DNA of 51,583 nucleotides from Verrucomicrobiota bacterium (GTDB lineage Bacteria; Verrucomicrobiota; Verrucomicrobiia; Limisphaerales; PALSA-1396): assembly GCA_016200005.1 (NCBI GenBank), contig JACQFP010000012.1, positions 1 to 51,583 of the forward strand, given 5' to 3'. The notes under the pieces were generated by a model. The model was not told where the DNA came from, did not search any database, and saw only the letters and a list, made by a program, of their open reading frames with translations. The position numbers and the translations under genes were made by a program. Position 1 is the first letter of the stretch, and the number at the start of each line of letters is the position of its first letter. This document shows, one piece after another, positions 8,569-16,560 of this stretch.

Positions 8569-10092
8569 TCATTCCGGTACGCCATTCGCGAATTGGTCCT
8601 CGTCTTTAAGTTCCTTCTTCAAACGATACAACTCGGTTTTGAGTTCCTGCACCGTGTCGGCGTAAATCGGGTCGGCATACACACTGTTCATTTCGTGCGG
8701 GTCTTTCGCGAGGTCGAACAACTCCCACTCGTTGATGTTGTTGAAGTAGATCAGTTTGTAACGTTCGGTGCGCACGCCGTAGTGCGGCTGGACGCGGTGA
8801 TCCTGGGGATAATGGTAGTAGCGATAATACATGGACGTCCGCCAGTCTCTCGGCTTTTCGCCGCGCAACCACGGCGTGATGCTGCGGCCTTGAATGTCCG
8901 GCGGAATCGTGACGCCGGCGTATTCGAGAAACGTCGGCGCGAAATCGACGTTGAGAATCATGCGGTCGTTGACGCTGCCTTGCTTGATCTTGCCGGGGTA
9001 ACGAATCAGAAACGGCATCCGCAGCGATTCCTCATACATGAACCGTTTGTCAAACCAGTTGTGGTCGCCAAGAAAAAATCCCTGGTCGGAAGTGTAAATG
9101 ACAATCGTGTTCTCTTTCAGTCCAGCCTTGTCGAGATAATCGAGCAGCCGCCCGACGTTGTCGTCCACGGACGCAATGCAGCGGAGGTAATCCTTGATGT
9201 AACGTTGGTACTTCCATTTCTTGAGGGCGTCGCCCGTCAGTGTTTTCCTTTGGCCGTTGATCGTGACTTCCAGCTCCATATCGACGGTCTGATTCCATTT
9301 GGCGAGTTTAGGGCCTTTGAGGTCGGGTGGCGGTGGCGGATACTTGATGTCGCTGCGCGTGAGATTCCGGTCGATGCGCATCGTCGCTTCGGTTGCCGCG
9401 TCGGAGCGGTGCTTGTAATCGTCGTTGAAAGTTTCGGGTTCGGGAATGTCAACGTCCTCGTACATTTTGGCGTGTTTGGCGTCGGGCTGCCAGGGTCGAT
9501 GCGGCGCCTTGTGATGACACATGAGGAAAAACGGTCTGTTCTTGGGGCGGGTTTTCAGGAAGTCGATCGCCAGGTCGGCGATGAGGTCGCTGACGTAACC
9601 CTGAATGACTTTTTTCTTTCCCATCTCGATCAATTCAGGATTGTGATAACGGCCCTGGCCGGGAAGGATGTTCCAGTAATCGAAACCGGTGGGGTCGCTT
9701 GTGAGATGCCACTTGCCGATCATGCCCGTGTGATAGCCCGCCGCCTGCAACAGCTTGGCGACGGTCGGCTGGCTGCCGTCGAAGCGGTTGAACACCGGCA
9801 CGCCGTTGAGGTGACTATACTTACCCGTAAGAATGGCGGCGCGGCTCGGCGTGCAAATGGAGTTGACGACGAAACAACGCGTAAAGCGCATTCCTTCGTG
9901 CGCGAGGCGGTCGATGTTCGGCGTCTGGTTGATCTTGCTGTCGTAGGCACCGATGGCATGCGCGGCGTGGTCATCCGCCATGATGAAGAGAATGTTGGGG
10001 CGATCATCCGCGGCGTGAGCCAAGCCGCACCCAAGTTCTAAAACAGCCAAGAATAGCAGCGCGTGTCGAAAGTTGAAAAGTCCTGTTCGCAT
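8569..10092 (-). CDS. Secreted sulfatase, N-acetylglucosamine-6-sulfatase-like
   Basis: About 507 residues. Signal peptide: LLFLAVLELGCGLAHAAD. Core motifs are RPNILFIMADDHAAHAIGAY (metal-binding Asp pair), ICTPSRAAILTGKYSHLNGV (C-x-P-x-R, the formylglycine site), MIGKWHL, FFLMCHHKAPHRPWQP, VIYTSDQGFFLGDHNWFDKRF and GRSITPWLRGE. A C-terminal RTERYKLIYF...WELFDLAKDPHEMNSVY segment of the DUF4976 type ends it. CTPSR with KxPHRPW and DQGFFLGDH is the pattern of the GlcNAc-6-sulfatase/heparan-type branch, so a sulfated amino sugar is a reasonable but unproven substrate. It needs a formylglycine-generating enzyme; the SUMF1-like protein at 1010-2296 is a poor candidate because it lacks one active-site Cys. 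Confidence 0.95.
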   Translation of the reverse strand: MRTGLFNFRHALLFLAVLELGCGLAHAADDRPNILFIMADDHAAHAIGAYDSKINQTPNIDRLAHEGMRFTRCFVVNSICTPSRAAILTGKYSHLNGVPVFNRFDGSQPTVAKLLQAAGYHTGMIGKWHLTSDPTGFDYWNILPGQGRYHNPELIEMGKKKVIQGYVSDLIADLAIDFLKTRPKNRPFFLMCHHKAPHRPWQPDAKHAKMYEDVDIPEPETFNDDYKHRSDAATEATMRIDRNLTRSDIKYPPPPPDLKGPKLAKWNQTVDMELEVTINGQRKTLTGDALKKWKYQRYIKDYLRCIASVDDNVGRLLDYLDKAGLKENTIVIYTSDQGFFLGDHNWFDKRFMYEESLRMPFLIRYPGKIKQGSVNDRMILNVDFAPTFLEYAGVTIPPDIQGRSITPWLRGEKPRDWRTSMYYRYYHYPQDHRVQPHYGVRTERYKLIYFNNINEWELFDLAKDPHEMNSVYADPIYADTVQELKTELYRLKKELKDEDQFANGVPE

Positions 10093-10393
10093 CAGTCAAG
10101 TGGCGCGGGATTGTTTGATGCCAACTCGTCTATTCGCAAATCCCAGTTCAAGCAAGCCACTTTTTTATTTTTTGACGGTTCATTAAGCTGGTCCTGCGCC
10201 TTTGCGGCGCTCGCGTTCCCAGCGTTGAAAGTTGTCGCGGATCGCCTGCCGAACGGCGTGCTGCTCCGCCCTTCGATTGGGGCGGATTCGCCGCGCAAGG
10301 TGGTCCACGTTGGCATAATCCAGATTGCCAGGCGGTCTTTTTTTTTGCTATGTTGACGGTCGTAGCCACCAAAAATCATAAACCAATGCCGGC
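10093..10393. other. Divergent intergenic region, no confident gene
   Basis: This lies between the divergent sulfatase and phosphatidyltransferase genes. A T9 run at 10338-10346 is notable. On the minus strand one frame, without an ATG, reads as an Arg-rich peptide (VDHLARRIRPNRRAEQHAVR... ending KGAGPA) from a possible GTG near 10305 to ~10185. It could be a small basic protein, but I cannot support it beyond composition. Promoters for both flanking genes must lie here; none is obvious. Confidence 0.35.
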
Positions 10394-10975
10394 ATGTTGA
10401 CAGTGCCCAATCTGCTGAGTGGAGTCCGGTTGTTGCTCGTTCCGCTTTTGGTCAGCCTGGCCTGGAGCGGCAACTCGCAGGCGTTTCTCTGGTGTCTGAT
10501 CGCGTCGCTCGTCTCAGATCTGGCCGACGGCTTTTTCGCCCGCCTCCTCAAGCAGACTTCCGAGCTGGGCGCCAAACTGGATAGCTGGGGCGATCTGGCC
10601 ACCTACCTAACGCTGCCGGTTTGCGCGTGGTGGCTGCAACCGGAGGCGCTGCGCCAGGAAGCGGCTTGGTTGCTGGCCGGACTCACCAGTTATGTCGCTG
10701 CCATCCTGTTGGGCTTTCTTAAGTTTGGACGGCTGACGAGCTACCACACGTGGAGTGGCAAATTGGCGGCGGTGCTGATGGGCGCGGTGGCGTTGATGCT
10801 GTTCGGCGCGGGCAAAGGGTGGCCCTTGCGAGTGGTCATGCCGATTGTCGTTTTGACCCAACTTGAGGAGATGGCCATCACCGCGAGCCTCTCCGAATGG
10901 CGCGCCGGCCTGCCGTCGCTCTGGCACGCGTTGCAAATCCGCCGGCAAGTGGAACAAGGAAAGTCGGCGGAATAG
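10394..10975 (+). CDS. CDP-alcohol phosphatidyltransferase (phosphatidylglycerophosphate synthase-like)
   Basis: About 193 residues with several membrane helices. The family signature D-x2-DG-x2-AR-x8-G-x3-D-x3-D is complete in SDLADGFFARLLKQTSELG then AKLDSWGD, so all catalytic Asp residues are present. The enzyme swaps CMP of CDP-diacylglycerol (or a CDP-alcohol) for an alcohol in inner-membrane lipid synthesis. The N-terminus MLTVPNLLSGVRLLLVPLL resembles PgsA (NxLTxxR). However, the helices after the motif are short, and this could be one of the CDP-alcohol transferases of unknown substrate. The gene stands alone. A long minus-strand frame across it (10607-11530) is the read-through of a truncated gene, not a real overlap. 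Confidence 0.9.
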   Translation: MLTVPNLLSGVRLLLVPLLVSLAWSGNSQAFLWCLIASLVSDLADGFFARLLKQTSELGAKLDSWGDLATYLTLPVCAWWLQPEALRQEAAWLLAGLTSYVAAILLGFLKFGRLTSYHTWSGKLAAVLMGAVALMLFGAGKGWPLRVVMPIVVLTQLEEMAITASLSEWRAGLPSLWHALQIRRQVEQGKSAE

Positions 10976-11065
10976 AATTATTGCCAAAAACATTTCCGAA
11001 TTGAAAAGTGAATGACCTTTCAACCGGCCTGCGGCTGCCCTCCAAATACGCCCGGCTGGGATCCT

Positions 11066-11103
11066 CTCCCAAACTTTGTCGCATATGCGACAAAGTTTGG
11101 GAG
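11066..11103. repeat. 38-bp perfect palindrome, copy 2
   Basis: Base-for-base identical to the copy at 6586-6623 (half-site CTCCCAAACTTTGTCGCAT). It is preceded by GGGATCCT versus GGGATCGT at copy 1. It sits exactly where the protein-like part of the minus-strand coiled-coil gene ends, so the element marks a truncation or rearrangement point. Confidence 0.9.
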
Positions 11104-11530
11104 GGGTGAGTTCAAGGTGCCGATGCGCGTCCAAAGTTGGAGGTGGAAACTCCCACGAACCGGTCAGGGTCACGAATACTGCTCCTGAAACCGGGCGCGT
11201 TGGTAGCTCGGCGTCGGCTTTGCCCTTGGCCAGCGTCGCGCAGATGTCGCTGACGTTTTTGTTATGCTCCACCAGTTTGGAAACGATGACCCCGACGTCA
11301 TTGATGGGCAGCTTGCTGACCATGCCGGAAAGCAGGAGCACGAGTTCGCTGTGGGATTTTTGCCGATGCTCGATGACGCGTTCCAACAGGAATCGCAGCG
11401 CCTTGTTCTCCTGTTCGAGAGCGCTGCGCTCAGCTTCCAGTTGGCCGACTCGCAACTTCAGCTCATGCCATCCTTGCTGTATCTCCTCGACCGAAGTTAC
11501 GGGTGGTTTCGAACTCACTGTCTCTGTCAT
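11104..11530 (-). pseudogene. 3'-truncated gene for a coiled-coil protein
   Basis: From ATG 11530 (MTETVSSKPPV) the protein has ~105 convincing residues: EEIQQGWHELKLRVGQLEAE, then heptad-rich LEQENKALRFLLERVIEHRQ, then SELVLLLSGMVSKLPINDVG and EHNKNVSDICATLAKGKAD. It then passes into repeat sequence (GSWEFPPPTLDAHRHLE...PKLCRICDKVWE) at the palindrome, and the frame stays open antisense through the phosphatidyltransferase gene to 10607. The downstream part is clearly not native, so I regard the gene as cut by the repeat. The N-terminal block looks like a well-behaved soluble coiled-coil protein of unknown function. Confidence 0.55.
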
Positions 11531-11689
11531 ACCTGACTTTCCCCGATGGCCAGACATCTTTCCACCCTTTTTTGAGCGGCCGATGTGGAGGAGCGGGGCG
11601 TAATGTGTCGTTGGTTAGCAGGAATCGCTTGGTGACGCTAACAGAAGTTCTGAAGTCACGATGACAGTGCTGGATCTGGTTAACTCGGC

Positions 11690-11813
11690 AATCGTTCGTG
11701 GCGCAAGCAACTGCGAGCGTGGCGAGCGAGCGTTTGCTGCCAGTGTTGTCGTGGAAGATCAACTCTCGGCGGTCACCACGATTCACCACGTGATAGATCG
11801 AACCAGGATACAT
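11690..11813 (-). mobile_element. Fragment of a REP-associated tyrosine (Y1, IS200-like) transposase
   Basis: About 41 residues, YPGSIYHVVNRGDRRELIFH then DNTGSKRSLATLAVACATND, match the N-terminal start of RAYT/Y1_Tnp proteins (typically YPGAIYHVMNRGDRRE.IF.DD..R..FL..L). The remaining ~150+ residues, including the HxH and catalytic Tyr, are missing; after 11690 the frame runs into unrelated sequence. The fragment begins directly after the stop of the lipoprotein gene at 11815. It shows that the 11-12.6 kb zone was visited by a REP-type element, consistent with the palindromes and GGGGTCAGTCCCG repeats around it. Confidence 0.75.
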
Positions 11814-11814
11814 C

Positions 11815-12306
11815 TTACAGAAACCATGCTGGATTAGACATTATTTTCGTCTTCTTTTTGACTCTCGATTTGCCGAATCGCTCAGTCAATCCTTTGTAGA
11901 TCTCCTTGTGGATGCGTGAGGCGGTTGCTGCATGCTCGTTCGAGGGAATATCAGATGTTGCGACAACCAGATTACCGTTGGTCGGCTCCAGCCACACCGC
12001 CATGTAAATGATCGGGTCGCGATAGACTCCATTTGATCTGCGCACGTACAATGCCAGAAGGTTCGTAGCTGCCTTGTCCATTTCTAGACTCAAATGGTTA
12101 GCAATGGCAACATGCTGAACTGTATCAATCGCTTCGGACAACTCAGTCCGTGTCAAGCTCCCAACCGCTATTGTGGGCGAAAGGGTGACTAGCCGATCCT
12201 GCATGGTGAAGCAACCTACCAGACTACCAACCAAAATTAGGCTGTAGAGCAAGTGGTTAATGTTTTTCGTTTTGAAGCGTACCCCAAAACCATTTTTAGT
12301 CGTCAT
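11815..12306 (-). CDS. Hypothetical lipoprotein
   Basis: About 163 residues. The N-terminus has a basic stretch, a hydrophobic segment (HLLYSLILVGSLVGC) and a lipobox LVGC, so the protein should be lipid-anchored at Cys ~32. No domain recognised; the body is mixed alpha/beta with VYRDPIIYMAVWLEPTNGNL. The last residues (KKKTKIMSNPAWFL) abut the transposase fragment with only one base between stop and the fragment's ATG, so the natural C-terminus may have been replaced by the insertion. The region upstream carries repeats and no visible promoter. Confidence 0.6.
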   Translation of the reverse strand: MTTKNGFGVRFKTKNINHLLYSLILVGSLVGCFTMQDRLVTLSPTIAVGSLTRTELSEAIDTVQHVAIANHLSLEMDKAATNLLALYVRRSNGVYRDPIIYMAVWLEPTNGNLVVATSDIPSNEHAATASRIHKEIYKGLTERFGKSRVKKKTKIMSNPAWFL

Positions 12307-12797
12307 AATTCATTACCGATTTCAATTGGGCTAGTGTTGAGGACCATAAGGCAATCCTGAATAATCTGGGTTAAAGGGGGGGACGTTGGAATTGGTCCCG
12401 CCTTAATCAAGAAGAGCATAAAGGGGTCATAAAGGGGTCAGTCCCGAATGGCCCTTAGTTAAGCCCTCGATCATTGCGCGGGCGTCCCTTCCAGTAACGG
12501 CTGCGGTGGGAGATTTCCACGAACCGCCGTCGGGGTTGGTTGAGCAACGGGTAGGGTTTGGGCCGCCGTTTGACGGCAAGGGGTCAGTCCCGCAGATTCT
12601 CATATTTTTGCGTAACCACTGGCCGTTGCACAGACAAGCTGTCACATAGTGCAAGTCCTGAGTATTTACCCCAAGCGGAGTTTATGGCGGTTGTTCGATT
12701 CATTTGTGTTTTTCGCAATTTGCAGGCGGTTCGCTATATGCGTCCACGTTCCCATGTGCAATTGCACGGCAATCCATTTCGTCTAGCCACGCCTACT
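12307..12797. other. Repeat-rich stretch without a confident gene
   Basis: It holds three AAGGGGTCA-type direct repeats (see 12418-12592). Between them is a block GGTGGGAGATTTCCACGAACCG that resembles AGGTGGAAACTCCCACGAACCG beside palindrome copy 2, around 11140-11170. Minus-strand reading gives GGSWKSPTAAVTGRDARA against GSWEFPPPTLDAHRHLE there. I interpret it as decayed RAYT-associated sequence. Confidence 0.5.
12418..12592. repeat. AAAGGGGTCAGTCCCG direct repeats
   Basis: ATAAAGGGGTCA occurs at ~12418 and ~12429 in tandem, the second continuing as GTCCCG. A third copy, CAAGGGGTCAGTCCCG, lies at ~12577. A GGGGTCAG(A/T)CCC motif commonly flanks REP-associated transposase genes, and a transposase fragment lies 0.6 kb away. 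GGGACTGACCCC-like self-complementarity also gives short hairpins. Confidence 0.65.
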
Positions 12798-14171
12798 CTA
12801 CTGCAATTTAACTGGCATCTGGAAGACAAAAGCATACAGCCGCGACAGCGTCGCGCCGGTGTGTTGCGCGCGCACATCCGAGCCAAATTGGAACGTCGCC
12901 GCGGCATCGAATTTTTGGAACATCATGCAGTAGGTGCTGTTCGCCATGACGCCCAGCAACTCGCCAGTTTTGCTGAACACCAGGTCGCCGCGCGAGGGAT
13001 TGAATTTGCCGAACAGGCCCTTGAGGAAACTGTTGTCCAATTTCACGTAGCCCGGCGTGGACAGATCGATCTGGAACTTGCATTCGCCGTAATAGCCTTC
13101 TCCGGCGCCGACCAGCACCGCATCCTGGAACTTGAACGGGTCGGACGAGATGCGATAAACCTTGCCGCCCAGTTGACGGGCCTCCGTCGGGGTGACCGGT
13201 ATCAAGAGCACGCGCGGGTCAGGCCAGCCGAAGGACAGGGAACGGATCGGCAACACCGTGCTGTTGCGGCTCAACGATCCCGTGAGTCCTTCCCAATCCG
13301 TGCCCGGAACCGCCAAGGTCAGCGGCGTGTCTTGCACGTGGCACAACGCGAACGTATTGGTGCCATCGGTGACCAGCACGGTTTGCGTTTCCTTGCGCTT
13401 CGTGGATTCACCGAACACGCCGGGTCGGGAAGCGTTGAACTCGGCTTTCACCCGGTTGGTCAGAAAGTCGCTGAAAATGGTGTTCGGGGCCAGTGGACGA
13501 TTCTCCCGGATTTCCTGGGTCAACTCGCCAGATTTTGCGGCCAGGGTTTTGACGCCCTCGGCCAGTTTGGTTTTTTCTTCGCGCTCGATCTTCACTTGTT
13601 CCTGCATTCGGGCAGCTTGTTCGGTGGCATGACGTTTCTCCACTTCGGCCACCTGGAGCTGGCCGGCCAGACGTTGTCTTTCTGCGAGACCAACCTGGTT
13701 GCTCTTGGATAATTGCGCCATTTGTTGCTCCAGAGCGGCGGCTTGTTCCTTCTGCTTTCGCAATTCAGCTTCCATCGCGGCGAGTTTTTCCTTCGAGATC
13801 AAGGCATCGCTGGAGCTGGCCTGCACTTGGCGGGTCAGGGATTGGATATTGGTCTGGGCCGCGGCAAACTGCTGCTCCTTCGCTTGAAGTTGTTGCTGGA
13901 AAGTCTGCACCTGTTTCTCGCGCTCGCCGACCGTTTCGCGGGTCTGTTTGAGTTCGCCCAGCAACAGATCGCGCTCCTTGCGCTCCGCATCCAGCGCGAG
14001 TCGCATGACGGCAGCGAGGTCTTTCCCGCTGTCCACTTGATTGGTCGCGATGTCCACCTTGACCTGCGGCGCCGCGCCCTCCTCGGCCACCTTGTTGATA
14101 TCGACGGTGGAAAACGCCAGCAGGCTCACCAGCAGGAAATCGCAAATGACGATCAGAATGCTGCGGTTCAT
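12798..14171 (-). CDS. Single-TM coiled-coil protein with TM aspartate, partner of MotA/ExbB-like protein
   Basis: About 457 residues. Residues 3-20 (RSILIVICDFLLVSLLAFST) are one membrane helix with an Asp at position 11, the arrangement of the proton-carrying Asp in MotB/ExbD-type stator proteins. Residues ~45-215 are a long coiled coil (RETVGEREKQVQTFQQQLQA, KEKLAAMEAELRKQKEQAAA). The last ~220 residues are a globular domain; TQTVLVTDGTNTFALCHV and RGDLVFSKTGELLGVM recall a trypsin-like fold without its catalytic Ser/His, which is only a resemblance. No OmpA-type peptidoglycan-binding domain is seen. The ATG overlaps the stop of the upstream gene (ATGA, 14168-14171), so the two are co-translated. 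Inferred role: the TM-Asp half of an ion-driven complex with a periplasmic arm. Confidence 0.75.
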   Translation of the reverse strand: MNRSILIVICDFLLVSLLAFSTVDINKVAEEGAAPQVKVDIATNQVDSGKDLAAVMRLALDAERKERDLLLGELKQTRETVGEREKQVQTFQQQLQAKEQQFAAAQTNIQSLTRQVQASSSDALISKEKLAAMEAELRKQKEQAAALEQQMAQLSKSNQVGLAERQRLAGQLQVAEVEKRHATEQAARMQEQVKIEREEKTKLAEGVKTLAAKSGELTQEIRENRPLAPNTIFSDFLTNRVKAEFNASRPGVFGESTKRKETQTVLVTDGTNTFALCHVQDTPLTLAVPGTDWEGLTGSLSRNSTVLPIRSLSFGWPDPRVLLIPVTPTEARQLGGKVYRISSDPFKFQDAVLVGAGEGYYGECKFQIDLSTPGYVKLDNSFLKGLFGKFNPSRGDLVFSKTGELLGVMANSTYCMMFQKFDAAATFQFGSDVRAQHTGATLSRLYAFVFQMPVKLQ

Positions 14172-15865
14172 GACATGGTAGTGAACGTGGGTTCGGCGGC
14201 CGGCGCCATGCGCGCAGTGGTCGCGGCGTCAGCTTCGAGCAACAATTTCCGGCGCAACGGGCGCAAATTGAAAATCTTGAACACCGACACGAAGATGATG
14301 CCGAACGACGTGGATGAGTAAGCGGCCATCAAGCTCGGCTTGATGACGCCCATCGACACCAGGATCAGCGAGATGATCGTGCCGGCGAAGCCCAGATAGA
14401 GGCCAGCGTCGAACAAGTGGTCTTCATTTTCGAGCAGCTTGAGCTTGAGCCGAGGTGTTATGTTCTGCCGGCGGATTTCCGCCAGCTTGACGAGGCAGGC
14501 CGTGTAGATCAGCGCCTGCAGCACGAAGAACAACAGCAAGGTTAACAGACTTAGTTGGTTCATAATCGATGCATGAGCGCCGGTGTTTCCGACAGGGACC
14601 ACGCTGCCCACCGTGGGCAGGCGCAGTCGAAAGGGGAACTCCACTTTCTGACTTTCCTGAGCGAGAAACGGCTCGCTCAAGAGCAGCACAACAAGCAGAA
14701 ACCCCAGCGCAAATAAACTTTCGCGGGCCAGATGAAACCCGCCCACCTGCAGCGGTCGCTCCAAAGCAGACACTGCCGGTCTCGCAAAATGCATGGCCGC
14801 AGCCAGCAGAAAACCGCCGATCAGGTATAAACTCCATTTCAAAGTCAGCGCAAGCCACGGTTTGCGCAAGGAATAATCTGTGGCAAAGTTAAAAAATGCG
14901 GACGGCGGAGCAAGTGCCGGCACGCGCTCGTGAAAGCTCGAAGCATACAGTTGTTGTTTGCGCCGCAACAGTTCATTCACTCCACCCTCGCCAAACCGGA
15001 GACTCGCGCCGAGGTCCTTCAGTCCGCTCTGACTGAACTGCATCAGGTATTTTGCCACGTCCGCCGGTTTGCCGGAGAGTTGCACGGCAGAGAAAAGCAC
15101 GGGCAGTTGTGCGTCGGCTTTGCGGACATGATTGGCCAGCAGACGCAGCGTCTCGGCATCTTCAATCTTGCCGACGAATGCAGCGAGTTGACCCAAGTTA
15201 AATCGTTGACCGAGCGACATCAAATCCATCAGCACTTGTTCGAGCGGTTGCGAACTTCCACCACGATTCGCTTCCGCGGCCAGCGCCAACACGGCGTTGC
15301 TCAACGCCGGCGTCAAGCGACCTTCCTCCACCAGAAGCCCGCCGACCGAGAGCGCCGCATCGAAAGCCTGACCTGAAGCTGACTGCGAGGGTGGGAACAG
15401 AATCGTATTAGTCAACGCGCGGCAGCGCAGCAACTCTTGCACGCCGGGACGCGACGAAGCCTTCAACAGTTCGAGGACTTTGCCCCGGTTTTCTTGTCGA
15501 ATAATTAATTCGATGAACGGCAGCGGTCCTACGTTCTTTCCGAACAGCGCTGCAACGCGAGGTTCGGGAATTCCCCAAACCTGCAAGTTCGGATTCTGTT
15601 TCGCCAGGTTCGTCACAGCCAGGCCGAGTTTCTCGCGATCGGAAATTTCCTCCTTCTGTGCCGTCTGCAACAGCAACTCGGCTGCTCCCAGATTTTTCTC
15701 ATTCACCAACGCCAATCCACGCTCGACCAAAGTAGTGGTGTTCCAGCCGGCCTTTTGGACGACGCTGGCATCCACGGCCCGCAGATGCATCGGCACCAGC
15801 AAGCCGCCGACCAACATCCCCAGGCCGAGGACGGCGCACAACAGAAACAATAGCCAACGCTTCAT
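14168..15865 (-). CDS. MotA/TolQ/ExbB-like multi-TM membrane protein
   Basis: About 565 residues from ATG 15865 (MKRWLLFLLCAVLGLGMLVG); a frame to 15910 is open but adds an unlikely leader. TM helices: 5-26, ~337-358, ~383-402, ~436-459, then a pair at ~488-508 and 515-533. Residues ~30-330 form a large helical, extracytoplasmic domain. The last pair, DAGLYLGFAGTIISLILVSM then SLMAAYSSTSFGIIFVSVFK, has the GLxGTxxxL...ATAxGL layout of the MotA/TolQ/ExbB channel core and is followed by a basic amphipathic tail. With the next gene's TM aspartate it looks like a stator pair. No tonB, tol, gld, flagellar or Zorya C/D genes are nearby. This call rests on motif pattern, not on overall homology. Confidence 0.65.
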   Translation of the reverse strand: MKRWLLFLLCAVLGLGMLVGGLLVPMHLRAVDASVVQKAGWNTTTLVERGLALVNEKNLGAAELLLQTAQKEEISDREKLGLAVTNLAKQNPNLQVWGIPEPRVAALFGKNVGPLPFIELIIRQENRGKVLELLKASSRPGVQELLRCRALTNTILFPPSQSASGQAFDAALSVGGLLVEEGRLTPALSNAVLALAAEANRGGSSQPLEQVLMDLMSLGQRFNLGQLAAFVGKIEDAETLRLLANHVRKADAQLPVLFSAVQLSGKPADVAKYLMQFSQSGLKDLGASLRFGEGGVNELLRRKQQLYASSFHERVPALAPPSAFFNFATDYSLRKPWLALTLKWSLYLIGGFLLAAAMHFARPAVSALERPLQVGGFHLARESLFALGFLLVVLLLSEPFLAQESQKVEFPFRLRLPTVGSVVPVGNTGAHASIMNQLSLLTLLLFFVLQALIYTACLVKLAEIRRQNITPRLKLKLLENEDHLFDAGLYLGFAGTIISLILVSMGVIKPSLMAAYSSTSFGIIFVSVFKIFNLRPLRRKLLLEADAATTARMAPAAEPTFTTMS

Positions 15866-16201
15866 AGTAAATTCGTTCAAACGTAATGCAGGCCCATCTG
15901 AAATCAGCATCCCTGGTCAATGGCAATCCCAAGCTCTCTTCAACTCGGGAAAAACCTGCATCAACCTTAGACTACACCGTTCGAAATCTTGTTCAATCGG
16001 AAATTTGGACGAGGTGAGGTGGTTGCGAGTATGAACCGTAACGATCCGCTGCTTGAGCAAGTTAGATTCGATCACCCACAAGCGCGGAAGAACGCAACTT
16101 TTTTGCCGCGAGGACGCAGCTGAGAGGCAGAGTTAATCGCAATACGATTAAGATTGCAGAAGGAAAATCAGACCACGAAAGCCGCAGGCACAGCCTGCCG
16201 A
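15866..16201. other. Intergenic, no gene seen
   Basis: Gene-free by my reading. A small dyad TTAATCG-caata-CGATTAA at 16133-16151 could be an operator, or part of a dispersed AATCGCAATACGATTA-type sequence. The operon start for the MotA/ExbB-like gene should have its promoter near 15870-15950; none is clear. Confidence 0.4.
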
Positions 16202-16426
16202 CTACGCTTTAACGAGGACCGCCTTGTTCTCTTTCAAATATTTCTCAACCGTCGCTTTGCCGCCAACGGAGTTGGGGATTCTCACGGCGTCGGGTTTTGC
16301 CAGCTTGTAATGCACCAGCCATTTGCCGATCATTCCCACCTGAAGATTCAGTTCTGCGACTCGCCACACTTGACCGGTTTCCAGTGGTTTCATGGGTGTG
16401 CGGCGCGTCGGCTTGGTTTTTCTCAT
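16202..16426 (-). CDS. Small conserved hypothetical protein
   Basis: About 74 residues from ATG 16426 (MRKTKPTRRTPMKPLETGQV). A basic N-terminus is followed by a compact alpha/beta body: WRVAELNLQVGMIGKWLVHY, then a C-terminal helix VEKYLKENKAVLV. The pattern 'xGQVW...(L/V)QVG..GK.LVHYK...L..YLK.NKAVL' is one I associate with small cytoplasmic proteins of this group; no function is known to me. ATG 16393 (MKPLETGQ) is an alternative start. Confidence 0.65.
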   Translation of the reverse strand: MRKTKPTRRTPMKPLETGQVWRVAELNLQVGMIGKWLVHYKLAKPDAVRIPNSVGGKATVEKYLKENKAVLVKA

Positions 16427-16560
16427 ACCCGATTGTGCACCAGAGTTTTCAACTAGACCAGACAAATCGCAACGCGCCCAATTGAGATCAAGTCGTTAAA
16501 ATACCTTTGACGCAACGCAGCGATGAAGGCCAATAATGGGCCAACAAACACCCACTCATT

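Noticed and set aside
8593-10041. A 482-residue plus-strand frame antisense to the second sulfatase gene
   Set aside because: Same reason: codon-position shadow. The minus strand carries the CTPSR sulfatase.
10185-10330. Arg-rich short minus-strand frame (VDHLARRIRPNRRAEQHAVR) upstream of the sulfatase
   Set aside because: No ATG, no visible ribosome-binding site and no family; kept only as a note in the intergenic entry.
10607-11103. C-terminal half of the minus-strand frame from 11557 running over the phosphatidyltransferase gene
   Set aside because: The plus strand has an intact CDP-alcohol transferase signature; the minus-strand part is read-through after a truncation.
12418-12592. Considered as a small CRISPR array
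   Set aside because: Only three short, irregularly spaced repeats, no equal-length spacers, no cas genes; the motif fits RAYT-associated repeats.
12558-13712. A 384-residue plus-strand frame antisense to the coiled-coil partner gene
   Set aside because: Antisense shadow of the long helical region of 12798-14171; no domain.
12798-15865. Considered as a Zorya (ZorA-ZorB) defence system
   Set aside because: No ZorC, ZorD or ZorE-like genes are adjacent, and the partner has no OmpA-type peptidoglycan-binding domain.
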